NCBI RefSeq assembly: GCF_032362555.1
Contig: NC_083506.1
Coordinates: forward strand, 11,579,501-11,643,500
Direction of reading: 5' to 3'
From: Amyelois transitella
Taxonomy: Eukaryota; Arthropoda; Insecta; Lepidoptera; Pyralidae
Length of the DNA stretch: 64,000 nt
In this document: in pieces, positions 20,865 to 33,248 of the stretch
How positions within the stretch are numbered: the first letter of the stretch is position 1
How the letters are laid out: each line of letters starts with the position of its first letter
Position numbers and translations under genes: made by a program
The notes under the pieces: model-generated
What the model was told of the DNA's origin: nothing
Seen by the model: only the letters and a program-made list of their open reading frames with translations
Databases searched by the model: none

Positions 20865-21125
20865 CTAGCTGTGCCCGCGACTTCGTCCGCATGGAATAGT
20901 TATTTTGGGCATCATTGTAGCCCTCAAGGATGAATAATTTTCCCCGTTATTTTTCACATTTTCCATTATTTCTTTGGTTGTTGCAATGTTATGTTATATA
21001 GCCTTAAGCCTTCCTCGATAAATGGCCTATTCGATGCAAAAGTAATTTTTTAATTCGAACCAGTAGTTCCTGAGATAAGCGCATTCAAACAAACTCTTCA
21101 GCTTTAGATATAATAAGAGTATAGA
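20865..21125 (-). mobile_element. Helitron (non-autonomous)
   Basis: Minus-strand start TCTATACTC, 3' end with the hairpin-forming GCGGACGAAGTCGCGGGC and CTAG, inserted between A and T as Helitrons do. Confidence 0.85.
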
Positions 21126-21565
21126 TACAAAAATAGCTATTTCTTCATCTGAAATTATCTGTTATTATATATTAGTTGAAATATCTATTGATAAAACTTG
21201 TTACACTGTTTTTATTATAATCTTTATTATGATCACGTAAAATTAAGATACACACAACGAGATAAGGAGGTAATCTAGCCATTTAAATTAGTATTTTTAT
21301 CACGTTCAAAGTCTATACGTAACATTGCCACAAAATAATGTTCCGGTTAGTTGAAAAAATGTAGGTACTTAACCAAACCGAAACCTAAAAATTTAGAGGA
21401 TAGATTTACTTTAAAATGAAAAAAAAAAGAATTCAAATTTTCCGAGTAATCGCGTAACAAACACACAAAAAAAAGACTTGTTCAATCCTACACATTTTTT
21501 AAGTCGATTGAAAATACTATTATATATTGAAAATATTCTTTCTTATAATTCTTGTCACAATATAT

Positions 21566-21612
21566 TCTGACATAGTCACATCTATATCCCTAGCGGGGTA
21601 GACAGAGTGATT
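21566..21612 (-). mobile_element. SINE-B 3'-end fragment
   Basis: CATAGTCACATCTATATCCC followed by GGGGTAGACAGAG only. Confidence 0.7.
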
Positions 21613-21861
21613 AATTCGAGTATCCTAAATATCACTTCAATGTTCTTCACTATTATACCAGCTATTATTTTTAATTTTTTAATGTTATAATAAGTTTATT
21701 TGTTAATATTAACTTATAATTTGATAATTTCTAATGCTATAAATAGTTTACTTGTTAATATCATCTTATAATTTCATAATTGGACCGATCTTCATGAAAT
21801 TTGAGTTGATTTGAAGAAATTGCCAAATAAATTTCACATATCACAAACTGTTTCCTATAGC

Positions 21862-21883
21862 AACATATATATATATATATACA
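21862..21883. repeat. (AT)n microsatellite
   Basis: About ten AT units between CAAC and ACATACAAAT. Confidence 0.9.
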
Positions 21884-22050
21884 TACAAATATTGCCAAAT
21901 AACTATCGCAACGGCTGGTAGGTATACTGGTTCTATTCCGGCGGGTGTCACACGTGTTGTAAGTTGATCAATTAGCGCGTCTAACGCTAACGTTATCCTT
22001 GACAGTTTGATGTTACTTAATATGTACTTAAGTACGAAATTATAGTCTGA

Positions 22051-22280
22051 CTAGCTGTCTAGGAAAACGTTGTTTTGCCATATAAATAATTTTTAAGTAA
22101 TTTCTATTAAAAAAAATGTTAAGGGTGGACAACCCATATCACTTAGGGGTATGAAAAATAAATGTGGGCCGATTCTCAGACTTATTCAATGTGCTCACAA
22201 AATTTCATGAGAATCGGCTTACCCGTTTCGGAGGAGTACAGGAACGAACACTGTGACACGAGAATTTTTTATATATAAGA
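22051..22280 (-). mobile_element. Helitron-like element, second family
   Basis: Starts TCTTATATATAAAAA on the minus strand, contains CTCATGAAATTTTGTGAGC, ends ACAGCTAG between A and T. Confidence 0.7.
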
Positions 22281-22296
22281 TTAAATTAAATTTTTA

Positions 22297-22707
22297 TGAC
22301 CGTATGGTTTCCGGTATTCTTGAATAGGGACCACTCCATCTCTTTGCAATGATGTCGTAAAAGACGACTTAAGTCGCCGGTGGTGGGATTATGGTGCCCA
22401 CTTTAAAGCCTACCCTACCTACTCTGACTCTCTGCAGCGTTAAGGAAATGGCCTTTTTTGTGTCGAAAGGTCATTTCCGTAACATTAGAATAGAACAACT
22501 CCATATCATTCCTATGAATGTCGTTAAAGGCGACTTAGGCAAAGACATAAACTTAGGATTTCTTCCTGGAGGTGATGGGCTAGCAACCTGTAAATATTTA
22601 AATCTGAATTCCATCATTTAAGCTCGACGCGGCCTTAGTCTGTTGAAAACTATTGGCTCTGTCTACCCCGCAAGGGACGTGATTACACATATCTATGTAT
22701 GTACCTT
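22297..22707 (+). mobile_element. Two adjacent diverged SINE-B copies
   Basis: A 5' fragment (22297-22375, GACCGTATGGTTTCCGG) and a near-complete copy (22483-22707) ending CTATGTATGTACC, separated by about 100 bp that includes an imperfect hairpin (22444-22456 / 22466-22478, 12 of 13 paired). Confidence 0.75.
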
Positions 22708-23020
22708 AGTCGTTGTATTTGTTTTTCATAACCATTAAAATATCTTTAAGCAATTTTTTTTTTCAATTTTCAAACTGTAACATGCGAAGACTCAGGTTTA
22801 AGCAAGTATTGACTGAAATCATACTAGGTATATGTTTGCGTAATTTATATTAAAAACAATTTGATATAATTTATCGGCGACGTTCCTATCTATTACAACT
22901 GTAGATAATGGATTGTCAAGTATTTTTATACATAAAGTAATTATTATTGAAAGAATGTTACCATAATAATCGTATAAGTACATATGTACGTACTAATTAA
23001 AAAAATTGTTTATACAAACA

Positions 23021-23299
23021 TCTATACTAATATTACCTATAAATCTGAAGAGTTTGTTTGTTTGAACGCGTTCATCTCAGGAACTACTGATTCGAGTTGT
23101 AAAATAGACCTATAGATTTTTGCGTTGAATAGACCATTTATCGAGGAAGGCTTTAGACTATTTGTCATCACGCTGCAACTATAAGGAGCGAAGGAATAAT
23201 GGAAAATGTGAAAAAAACGGGGGAAATTATTCCTCCTTGAGAGCTTCAATGATGCCCAAAACAACTATTCCACGCGGACGAAGTCGCGGGCTCAGCTAG
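23021..23299 (+). mobile_element. Helitron (non-autonomous)
   Basis: TCTATACTAATATTACC, GAAGAGTTTGTTTGTTTGAA, ending CGCGGACGAAGTCGCGGG and CTCAGCTAG, flanked A|T. Confidence 0.88.
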
Positions 23300-23539
23300 T
23301 AAGTCTATATAGTGAAATAGATCACAGATTTGTGTTTTGTCACACATACGATGATTTTGCCATAAAAATAGGAAATGTTAAGCTAAATTAGGTAATTACC
23401 TTTTACCCAACTGTCCGGAAAAATAGGACCGAGTGACATTCAATTTCAAAATTACTGGCCTACAGAGACTATTTGAATAAAAAAGTTGTCTATATATTTT
23501 ACTTCTTTCCAGAGATTGCAGCTACAATTTTTATGATAG

Positions 23540-23908
23540 TATACATATATAAGATCACGACTATATCCCTTGCGGGGTAGACAGAGCCAACAGTCTAGAA
23601 AACACTGAACCCCACTTTCAGCTTGATGAAATTGAGATTCAAATAGTCACGCTCAAAGCCATATAATCACGTTTATATCCCTTGCGGGGTAGAAAGAGCG
23701 AATAGTCTTGAAAAAACTGATATGCCACGTTGAGCTGTTTGGCTTAACGATAGAATTGAGATTCAAATAGTGTCAGGTCGCTAGCCCATCGCCTAAAAGA
23801 ATAATCCCAAGTTTATAAGCCTATCCCTTAGTCGCCTTTTACGACATCAATGGGAACGAGATGGAGTGGTTCTACTCATTATTTATTGATGCCGGGAACC
23901 ACACGGCA
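23540..23908 (-). mobile_element. Two SINE-B copies in tandem
   Basis: A truncated copy (23540-23654) runs straight into a full copy (23659-23908) ending GCCGGGAACCACACGGC. Confidence 0.85.
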
Positions 23909-24106
23909 ATAAATACAAATACTATCTGAAGCTATCTATATCCCAATAATTAGACCATTTACATTCCCAATGGCTCGACTGACCCAATCAATGTCGCGTG
24001 CGCATCACTAAAGGTCAATGGACGAGGCGTGCTTGCAGTGTGTTGCAACTGGCGATGATAGACCGCAGATTGGATCCTTTCCTTCCAAACTTCAATTTAT
24101 TTATTA

Positions 24107-24388
24107 CCAGAGGCCGCCCGCGACTTCGTTCGCGTGGAATAATTATGGCCATCATTATATATTGGGCATCATTGAAGCCTTCGAGGATGAATAATTTGCC
24201 CCGTTTTTTACACATTTTCCATTATTTCTTCGCTCCTTATAGTTGCAGCGTGATGTTATAAAGCCTTTCGCGATAAATGGTCTATTCAACACAAAAACAA
24301 TTTTTCAATTCGAACCAGTAGTTCCTGAGATAAGCGCGTTCAAACACACAAACAAACTCTTCAGCTTTATTATATTAGTATTTATAGA
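24107..24388 (-). mobile_element. Helitron (non-autonomous)
   Basis: Same family as 23021-23299 with a different end, GGCGGCCTCTGG (CTRR), flanked A|T. Confidence 0.85.
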
Positions 24389-24505
24389 TTTATTTATTTA
24401 TGTACACAAAATTATATACAGGAGTATTCAATACAGTAATTCTAGTACAAAGGTGCTTTTTATTTCAAAAGAAATCTCTTCCAGTAGACCCATGAGATGA
24501 GAGAT
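24389..24505 (-). mobile_element. Same LINE 3' untranslated end, second copy
   Basis: TTTATTTATGTACACAAAAT to CAGTAGACCCATGAGATG, matching 30585-30690. It abuts the Helitron ending at 24388. Confidence 0.75.
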
Positions 24506-24567
24506 GAGTTTTAATACTTGTGAAATACTAATTTGGTCGTTGTGACAATTGGTTGTCTGTTCCGTTT

Positions 24568-24700
24568 TACTAGCTTTCGCCTAAGGCTCCGCTCGTAAAT
24601 ACCCTATGTCCTATCCTCCATACCACATTTTTGGAATATTTCATGAAGATCGGTTAAATCTATTTCACGTGGAAGACGGACAAACAAACAGTTTAACATT
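24568..24700 (-). mobile_element. Helitron 3' fragment
   Basis: CTAGCTTTCGCCTAAGGC on the plus strand (reverse of a CTAG end), then TTCATGAAGATCGG. Confidence 0.5.
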
Positions 24701-25864
24701 ATCATGTATGGCTTTGATAAAAAAAAATATAACCCATATTAACTAAAATTTATGACATTCCTACGGATCCTCTCCCCCTTGTTTTCGGGTTGAAAGATAC
24801 TTTTACTCCTTTTGAGTACTCAAGAATATTTTAGTGAATACTAGACATTAACATAGACATCTATACATATAATAAATCTGTAGAAAGGTCAATTCTGTAC
24901 ATTGAAAATATTGAAATAATAAATAGCAGGGGGTGTTACTGGATCGATACCAAACACAAAAATGTGATTAAAAAAATTTTTGTCTGTCTGTCTGTATGTT
25001 CAGGCATCACGTGAAAACTAACGGTTCGATTTTGATGAAACTTGGTATAATCATACCTTATTATCCTGGGCGTAAAATAGGATACTTTTTATCCCGAAAA
25101 AATACGAAGAAAAAAAAATCTTAATTTTTCAGTTTATCCATAGACGTTGTTCTGTAGAACCGCGAACACACGTTGCGTTACCCGCAGTGGATTTAGCGCC
25201 GTAACCTGTAGCGCCTAAAGTCGGCTTTGGCTTGAACCGTTTGCTGCACAAGCGGGCCGCTACTAATTACTATGAAAAAAATACTACATAGCTACATTAA
25301 TTCCCATCAAGCTGAAAATGAGTATAATTATTTAAAACACAATCAAAAGCATTATTTCAAAATTCCCCATGATTCCGGTTTAAGGAAAAAAATTTACTCA
25401 CGGTCAAAGGTAAAAAATGGGTGTATCGCAATTTTCTTTAAAACGATCATAAAGTTATCTATAAAAAAGGTATCAATAATTTTTTTCAACAAAGCTACCG
25501 TTTCTGTGATATAACGATGCAAAAAGTTGCAATCGTCATAATATGCATCCGTTTCCTTGCCACCTCTGAGGTAGTGTACTATTAGCGCGTTTTTTTACAT
25601 TTTTATTATTAAACTTGAAAAAGTCTGATATAGGTTAGAATAAACACGTGTTTTCACTACGCAGTGGCACTCAAGACTAACTTTCGTATTTATTATTAAA
25701 AAAAAAATAGAATGACCCTAAGTGAAGAAAATCATCTTAGGACAATAATAGAGGTTACAATTATCAAATTCAATGCAATAATCAAATTAAAACTAAAACT
25801 ACTTATAAAAAGAAAGAAAAAAGATGACTACAAACTAAAATTTAATTTATAAATTGTACAGTCC

Positions 25865-27163
25865 TTGCATAGCATCAACATGCGGGAATGTGCCCAGAAG
25901 GCTGGCAGCATTGCCAATTCGAATGGCAATGCTGATTCTCTGAGCCAGATAATTTCCAGCCCTCCGGTCAAGATATACCTACCTCAATTAGCTTTTTCGA
26001 CAATTGTCGGAAAAGCTGATGGGCAGATAGGCCCCCCGGTCCCAGAGTTTCTACCCCAAAAGGTTCAAAAGTTTAGATATTACCGATAACTACATACATA
26101 CATACATACATACATAAAATCACGCCTCTTTCCCGGAGGGGTAGGCAGAGACTACCTCTTTCCACTTGCCACGATCCCTGCATACTTCCTTTGCTTCATC
26201 TACATTCATAACTCTCTTCATGCAAGCTCGGCGGTTTCGGGTACTTTTGACCTGACCCTTTACCAGGACGTCCTTAATTTGATCAAGATATGTTCGTCTA
26301 GGTCTTCCCACCCCGACCTTTCCCTCCACACTCTCCATGTATATCTGCTTAGTCAACCTGTTTTCATTCATCCTCTCCACATGACCGAACCATCTCAACA
26401 TACCCTTTTCTATTCCTGTAACAACATCTTCTTTCACATCACAACATTCCCTTATCACACTGTTCCTTATCCGGTCACTCAATTTCACACCCAACATACT
26501 CCTTAACGCTCTCATTTCCACTGCATTTATTCTGCTTTCGTGCTTCTTTTGCCATACCCAACTTTCACTCCCATACATTAATGTCGGGACCAACACGCCC
26601 CTGTGCACAGCCAGTCGAGCCTTTTTGGATAGTTTCTGACTGCTCATAAAGGCATGCAAAGCTCCATTCACCGTGTTCCCCGCGTTCACTCTCCTTTCAA
26701 TATCACTATCACACTTGCCATCTGATGTAAACTTTGATCCCGATAACTACATATTTGCGCCTTTTGAGGTTTTTTGCCTCATTTGAAGCAAAACGGCCTT
26801 AGATTTAGTAACCTGAAGATGAGACGGCGCAAGTGTGTCGACACAAGTAGCATCCCACACCAAAGGCCGCCCCAATCTCCAGGGTACCAAAGTCATACCA
26901 TCCGGTCTCTTGGCATCATCCCGAGCCAGACCGTTTGGTTCTAGAACGGCTGGAACATGGATGGTGGCAAAAGCACGGAGGATTATATCATTTAGGGCGG
27001 CATGGCGCCCTAAACGGCCGGCACTCCTAGGGCATGAGAGGCCGTGGTGTCCATAGCCGACAACGGTATCCCCGCAAGGACAACTATTATTAAAGACTAA
27101 CGGTATTTCATGTGTTGAGCATTCTGAGATAAAGCAGCTATACGACCCTAGCCACGTACACAA
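25865..27163 (-). mobile_element. Old retroelement C-terminal coding remnant, split by an RTE insertion
   Basis: Right part (26754-27163) encodes [20 protein letters not shown], then [20 protein letters not shown] and [16 protein letters not shown]. After removal of the RTE insert the left part continues with GVETLGPGGP and, frame-shifted, LAQRISIAIRIGNAASLLG. I know this Cys-rich / RPDG / VWDAT module as a C-terminal extension of some reverse-transcriptase elements. The RPDG...VWDAT spacing suggests a PD-(D/E)xK-like nuclease fold, which is inference. A 3' tail follows down to about 25740. Confidence 0.65.
26097..26739 (-). mobile_element. RTE-type LINE 3' end, 5'-truncated, with 14-bp target duplication
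   Basis: 189 codons open on the minus strand (from 26689): [59 protein letters not shown], ending near the CTCCGGGAAAGAGGCGTGAT and (TATG)n 3' end. This is the C-terminus of the reverse transcriptase ORF. Flanked by CCGATAACTACATA at 26083-26096 and 26740-26753. Inserted inside the older retroelement at 25865-27163. Still open frame, so fairly young. Confidence 0.85.
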
Positions 27164-28149
27164 TTAAACAGAGAGACAGATGTTGTCTCAAGGTTTCACT
27201 ACAGTATAAATGAAGGGACTGGGTTTCATTATACTTATGTATATTTTATATTTTGAATTCAAGTTAAAATTACCGACAGAACAATATTTTTACTTATATT
27301 ACTGCTACATAGAGTACCTATATACGAGACGTGCTTATGCATATTATGACGCTTGCAACTTTTTGCATCGTAATATCTCAGAAACGGTAGCTTTATTGAA
27401 AAAAAATATTGATTCCTTTTTATAGATATCTTTATGATCTACAATCTATGTCTGAGGTAATTTTCCTATAAAACTTACCGTTTTGAAGAAAATCGTGAAA
27501 ATCCCATTTTCTTACCTTTGACCTTGGGTTATTTTTTTCCTTAAACCGGAATCATGGGGAATTTTGAAATAATGCTTTTGATTGTGTTTTAAACAATTAT
27601 ACTCATTTTCAGCTTGATGGGAATTAATGTAGCTTCATTCCTATTTTTTGGTCTAAATTGACCGGACTGAAAATAAAATGGAGAAATAAACCATCTACGC
27701 GAAGACCGACATCCGCGCGGACGGAGTCGCGGGGGATAGCTAGTTTTCAATAAGATTCTTGCTGTCAAACAGTAGTAAAAATCGATTATATGTATGAAAA
27801 TATAAGATTGAGACTTTAAAAAAAACCAGTTTTTTTTTCACACGTTTTTACAAATCCCCCGCGTAAGATCGCATAAGATGTCTCAGACACAAAAGCTAGT
27901 TAGACATAAACCAATGAAACGATTTACACTTTGGTTTATGTCGTCTGCTATCGCTCTTAAAAAATGTTATCAGTAGGGCAGTGACCCGTGTTGCCGCATT
28001 ATATCACCATTCTTGCTTAAAGAGGCCCTTACTCATTGATAAAATAAACATATGTACATAAGAAACAAAATTATTATACGGATCTTATTTTTCACATACT
28101 TAAAACTAAGTTTACTGCCGCTTCCAAGGCGTCAGTGCAGAAGAAGCGG

Positions 28150-28330
28150 TAACTCTTCATCTCGTTCCCATGGATGTCGTAAAAGGCGACTAAGGTATAG
28201 GCATATAAACTTGGGATTCTTTTTAAGGCGATGTGCTAGCAACCTGTCACTATTTGAATCTCAATTCTATCATTAAGCCAAACAGCTGCACGTGGCCTTT
28301 CAGTATTTTCAAGACAGTTGAATGTATGCG
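28150..28330 (+). mobile_element. SINE-B, both ends lost
   Basis: From CTTCATCTCGTTCCC to TTTTCAAGACAGTTG. The 3' tail is missing. Confidence 0.8.
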
Positions 28331-28812
28331 GGCTTCCGACAATATTGAAGACTTGATATATTAATTTTTTTGCAGTTTTGACTCTTCACATTGCAACCAG
28401 ACATGTGAAGTACGTCTAATCGTCTCTCCTTTTAACACTTCGGATTAGCATTAAGATGAGAGAGAGGAAAGATATGTCCTATCAACATTTGTGTAGGTAT
28501 ACCTCAGGAAAACTTGATTATTCTCCTCTCAATCTAAAAGGACTTCCTACAGGACGACCACAAACGCACGTCTTAACGCGTACACGCAATTGCACAACCT
28601 CCTTTTAATTATTATGCAATTACTTGCATTCAGCTGCATCGTTGAGGCGCATAGTGAAAGTTGAGCTCCTAGCTTACACGCGTCTGGCTTAGTTAGGATA
28701 TCTTGGTTATAGATATTTGCTAATTATAACATTTTTAAAGATGTGGTTCAAAATTTCGTTCGTGAAGAATGGGAAGAAAAAGAAGATTGTGTCGCTAAGG
28801 TTTGTTTTTTTG

Positions 28813-28943
28813 TATATACATACATATAGTCACATCTATATACCTTGCGGAATAGACGGAGCCAGCAGTCTTTTACGACATCTATGGGAACGAGATGGAG
28901 TGGCCCTATTCTTTTTCAATTGGTGCCGGGAACCATACGGCAA
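28813..28943 (-). mobile_element. SINE-B with internal deletion
   Basis: Both ends present (ATACATACATATAGTCAC and GCCGGGAACCATACGGC), the middle ~130 bp missing. Confidence 0.85.
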
Positions 28944-29695
28944 ATATACCTTATAAAAATAAAATTTCACGAAGCTATATGTTACAAATGTACCTACCTA
29001 GCTCCAACTCAGTAGGTACTAATTCAAATGTAAACTTAATATATAAACAGTTAAGTGCAATTTCAATACAAACCGCAGTGGTGTCTTAGCGATGCATTAC
29101 ATGTTCCATCACATTTACACTAACTTGTGTAATAATAGGCACTTCGTGTAAATAATTTATGCCAGCGATTAACTGCTATATCGTAAAAGGTCTAGAAAGT
29201 ATTTAAGCTTACGGAAGTCAATCGAAGGGAAGTCAAAGGGTTTACACGACAATCGTTTTACTAAAAAAAAAACTGCCAAGTGCGTGTCAGATTCTTGCAG
29301 GTCAGGTACAGTGAATTATTATTATATTATAATTATCCTAAACTGTCAACTGAAATGCTTGAACATACTGTGGTGACATCACTAATGTCACACACCAACT
29401 GTCAATCATAGCGAAGAAAATGATGCGCTGGGCCAATAGCAGCGAAGAATGTAAATCGCGATTACAAAGATTTCACGAAAGATCTTCCCTTTGGTGAGCG
29501 GTCGAGCCCGAATTATCGCTCTCGCTACAATACTAATTAGATTTTTTTGAAGATGAAAACCAAAGTTTTTCACAATTTTGATGACATGACTGACTTTCAT
29601 TCATAACTTTAATAGCTAATATTACACAAAGCCTCTCCTTGGATTAACTTTTACAATCTGTAGCAATTACCAAATAAGCTTAGAATAATCCGTTG

Positions 29696-29783
29696 ATTCC
29701 CTTAGACTCCTTTTACGACATTCACAGGATCAGATACAGTGGTTCATTTAGTCAATTCTTAAGTACCGGAAACCACACGGTAA
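29696..29783 (-). mobile_element. SINE-B 5' fragment
   Basis: CCTTTTACGACATTC through ACCGGAAACCACACGG. Confidence 0.75.
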
Positions 29784-29954
29784 CAACGTCTTAAAACCTC
29801 AAATTAAAGTACGAACAAAGGCGCGTGCGCATAATTGCAATAGCATTTGACCTTAATTGGCAAGTACTCTTGCAGTTACCAGCCCCGACTGACCATGGCA
29901 CTTGAGAATTATTTACTTTCACTACCTTATAATGAGTATATTTTGCAAAAAAAT

Positions 29955-30120
29955 ATCGCTATCCTTTTGCCCGCAGATTCGTCCGCGTTGAATTTCAATT
30001 CAAACAAAACCCCGTTTTACGCTGACGCGTAGGAATTTTTACAATATATTTATAAAGGCATGATTCACCAAAATGGGTCCAGCGTTTAGCCGTGAAAGCG
30101 TAACAGACAACCAGATTTCA
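29955..30120 (-). mobile_element. Helitron-like fragment
   Basis: GCCCGCAGATTCGTCCGCG (reverse of the terminal hairpin region) and AGCGTTTAGCCGTGAAAGCG. Two similar scraps are at 16868-16903 and 20460-20545. Confidence 0.45.
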
Positions 30121-30126
30121 CATTAA

Positions 30127-30385
30127 TCTATACTAATATCATAAAGCTGAAGAGTTTGTTTGTTTGTTTGAACGCGCTAATCTCAAGAACTACTTGTTCG
30201 AATTGAAAAATCATTTTTGCGTTGAATAGACCATTTACCGAGGAGCTATAGAGAGAACTATAAGGAGCAAAGAAATAATGGAATTTTATATGAAAAAAGA
30301 AAACGGGGAAAATTATTCATCCTTGAGTGGTTCAATGATGCCCAAAGTAACTATTCCACGCGGACGAAGTCGCGGGCACAGTTAG
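30127..30385 (+). mobile_element. Helitron (non-autonomous)
   Basis: TCTATACTAATATC..., CGCGGACGAAGTCGCGGGC, end AGTTAG (CTAG mutated to TTAG). Confidence 0.85.
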
Positions 30386-30559
30386 TTTATAATATTAGTT
30401 GGATTTCCTCTACATAAGCTTCAAACCTTCTTCAAAAGATTTCTCTTAGATTTCGACAGGACTTAAGTTTGATTGTCCAAGACTGCGTAGGTCTGACTTT
30501 TCCATAAACATTTTAGTTTATTTTTTAAGTAGATTTTTTACTGTTTTAGTGAAACGCAA

Positions 30560-31005
30560 TTGTTTATTTATTTATTTATTTATTTATGTACACAAAATTA
30601 TATACAGGAGCATTTATTACAATAATTCTAGTACAAAGGTGCTACTTATTTCAAAAGAAATCTCTTCCAGTAGACCCATGAGAGGAAAGATGAATTTTAG
30701 AGCGGTATGGCGTGTGCATAAATAACGTAAAACATATTTAACTAAACATACATGCTAGTACTTACATAATTAAATAAATGACAGTAATAAACTACATAAA
30801 CATACCAATATATATATATAATATATAATATATATAAGTCTATTTGGAGAGATAATAGTCTTTAACTCGTCGTTTGAATGAAGAGAGAGTTTGGGAATCG
30901 CGAATATCATGCGGTAAGGAATTCCACAGTCGTACAGCATGAGCAGAGAAGGAAAAAGAGTAGAAGGAATTGTTTCTTAATGTTCTTTACGAGTAACTAA
31001 CTACA
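30560..31005 (-). mobile_element. CR1/Jockey-like LINE 3' end with (AAAT)n tail
   Basis: Minus strand encodes FSAHAVRLWNSLPHDIRD and SFKRRVKDYYL, the usual C-terminal end of LINE reverse transcriptases, then a 3' untranslated part (GGTCTACTGGAAGAGATTTC) and a (TTTA)n tract at 30562-30595. An (AT)n patch lies near 30810. Confidence 0.75.
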
Positions 31006-31176
31006 GAAACAAACGAACAAAAAATATTATGATAAGTTAATCATTAACTCACTTAATCAATGTTTTTTGGCTGTTATAATTGTGTGATTTATATGGCATA
31101 TTAGTTGGGTCATGTAACCTAATGAATATCTCTAAAATAAACGAGTATATTTCCATTAACAACAAACATATCTTAA

Positions 31177-31275
31177 AGTGCCGTGTGGTTCTCGGCACCA
31201 ATAAAAAAAGTTAGGACCACTCCATCTCCTTCCCAAAGGCCTTCCTAAGGGATATGCTTATAAACTCGGGATTCT
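31177..31275 (+). mobile_element. SINE-B 5' fragment
   Basis: GTGCCGTGTGGTTCTCGGC to CTCGGGATTC. Confidence 0.8.
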
Positions 31276-32844
31276 TATTATTTGTAGAAGAATAAAAGGC
31301 AATAAGTATGTTTCTGTTTTGCCCACTGTACCTCCACCGGCGCATCTTATTCTAGGCAGGGACTCCCCGTAGACTTGAAAATCTCAACCGTGCTCCGACC
31401 GGCTAATATTTGTCAAAACCTCAGTTGAAGGTAAACCTACAAATATTGCACCTGGGTACGTAAACGAAATCTCAGATAGAGATAAACAAATCGTATGAGA
31501 AAAAAAAAACCGGCCAAAACACAGATTTGTGCGTGAGGTGTTCAAGTTTAAGGTCGCTTGCGCAATGTGAGACTGTAATGTTGGTTGTACGTGATCAGAG
31601 TGGTAACGGCGTCGTTTTTCTTAATGATTTTGTTTTAAAGGTCGAATCGAACGTTATTCGTGCAAAAAAAACTTATATACTTTGTCAAAAAAAGTTGTTT
31701 ATCAGTTTTTTTTAATTGTCCATCGTTACCATCTGAACATAGCCTATGGATCTTCACTACTGCCCGTAACTCCGGTCCGATGTCTGCTCCGTAAATTATA
31801 AAGATGCGACACGTATTTGAGTATAAGTATTGATCTATGTCTATAAATCAATATCAACTATTATAATATATTTATTTATAATCTGCATACACCTTAAATA
31901 ATTCAGGTGATAAGCAGATTACCCATTGTTTTCGTAATGCACTTTTCACAATCAAGAATTAAAACACCTAGATACTACATCATAATCCTACGAAACAAAT
32001 ACCTAAATTTTACTGACATTCCATTTTTAAACCAAGTAAAAATTTCAACAACCATCTCGTCGAACCAGCCAGTATTTATTTTTTAAATTATATTTCTTTT
32101 CTGTGGCCGTACCGGTTTTAATGCGCTTGCGTCGCCCCGGAAACCTGATATTTATACTACAAGGACAGTTTCTATTGCAGAAGACTAAACTTACCAAACC
32201 ATGACCTGAACGCATTGCTTATAAAGACATTAAATTAAATTTATGCATTTATTTATTTATAGCATATAGGATATAGGTAAGTGGTTGATCAAATTTGTTG
32301 AAAAAATTTTGAACAAATTATACCTACTGCACTACATGATATCGAGAGTAGATTTTTCCTCTTTATATTTTTTGTTCATGGATTAGTAGGTATGGGATAT
32401 ATTTCAATTAAAACCGTGTAAAGGATAAAGCCGTTATTATATGTATGTATTTATGTATGTTGTTTTTAAGTATTTATCGTATGACATATATACTATACAT
32501 ACCTATTTCTTTGCAATGTTGAAAGTCGTGTGCAATTTTGATGACGATTAACATAATAGGGATTTTGACACACCTATGTTATTCTTCTCTGTCAAGAACA
32601 GAGAGTATCATATTAACACATTATAGCCTTTATTATAAAATCATTTCTCAGCCATTAGTTGCAAAACTTTTTAGGCAACAGTTTTCGACATTGCCTGCTC
32701 ATGGCATGTTTGCAGTTCGAGTCTTGTTCGGATTATTACAAAAGTCCACTTGAACTTGCATCCCACGAATGGATATCCGTTAGTTTATATATTTACTAAG
32801 AGAGGTCGTTAATTGATTAATTATATCAAATTTTAGATGTAAGA
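31276..32844. other. Spacer between the SDR genes, nothing recognised
   Basis: Several open frames of 60-70 codons without start context or domain similarity. A GC-richer stretch at 32100-32170 is unexplained. Confidence 0.5.
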
Positions 32845-32945
32845 TACATACATACATACATATAATCACGTCTATATCCCTTACGGGGTAGACAGAGCCA
32901 GCAGTCTTGTAAAGACTGATAGGTCACGTTCAGCTGTTTGGCTTT
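32845..32945 (-). mobile_element. SINE-B 3' fragment
   Basis: (CATA)n, then ATCACGTCTATATCCC to CAGCTGTTTGGC. Confidence 0.85.
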
Positions 32946-33248
32946 AAGATAGATGTAAGATGCTTAATACAATTCATGTTATTGCATAGAATCTTACGAG
33001 AGTTTGTAAATTTATTTGCTCTCTTGATCAATTGTACGTAGATAAATCCTATTAAGTTACCAACAAAGAATACGATGGTTATGAAACCCTAATAGGCTAC
33101 CTTGTGCAGACAACATCGCCGGCAGTGTAAAATCATTTAATGTGTCAACCTCAGATGGTATTTACCATCAATTGCTGCTGGCCTGTACTTCGCTTCCTCA
33201 TACGCAACCAGACGAGGTCATCGTGACATTCCTTTTACATACATACAT

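Larger units (their letters stand above)
24860..27743 (+). mobile_element. Large Helitron with long internal inverted repeats and nested retroelements
   Basis: 5' TCTATACATATAATAAATC, 3' GCGCGGACGGAGTCGCGG then ATAGCTAG, flanked A|T. Inside, 25291-25548 and 27338-27633 are inverted copies of one another (for example TTAATTCCCATCAAGCTG versus CAGCTTGATGGGAATTAA). They enclose the retroelement remnant 25865-27163, which contains the RTE insertion 26097-26739. No Rep/helicase frame seen. Confidence 0.75.

Noticed and set aside
26835..27056. Plus-strand frame of 73 codons
   Set aside because: Opposite the retroelement coding remnant; no similarity of its own.
24860..27743. A DNA transposon with long terminal inverted repeats
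   Set aside because: The inverted arms are internal; the outer ends are TC and CTAG between A and T, as in Helitrons, with no target duplication around the arms.
31527..31715. Plus-strand 62-codon frame with a few Cys
   Set aside because: No conserved motif or splice context; length expected by chance.
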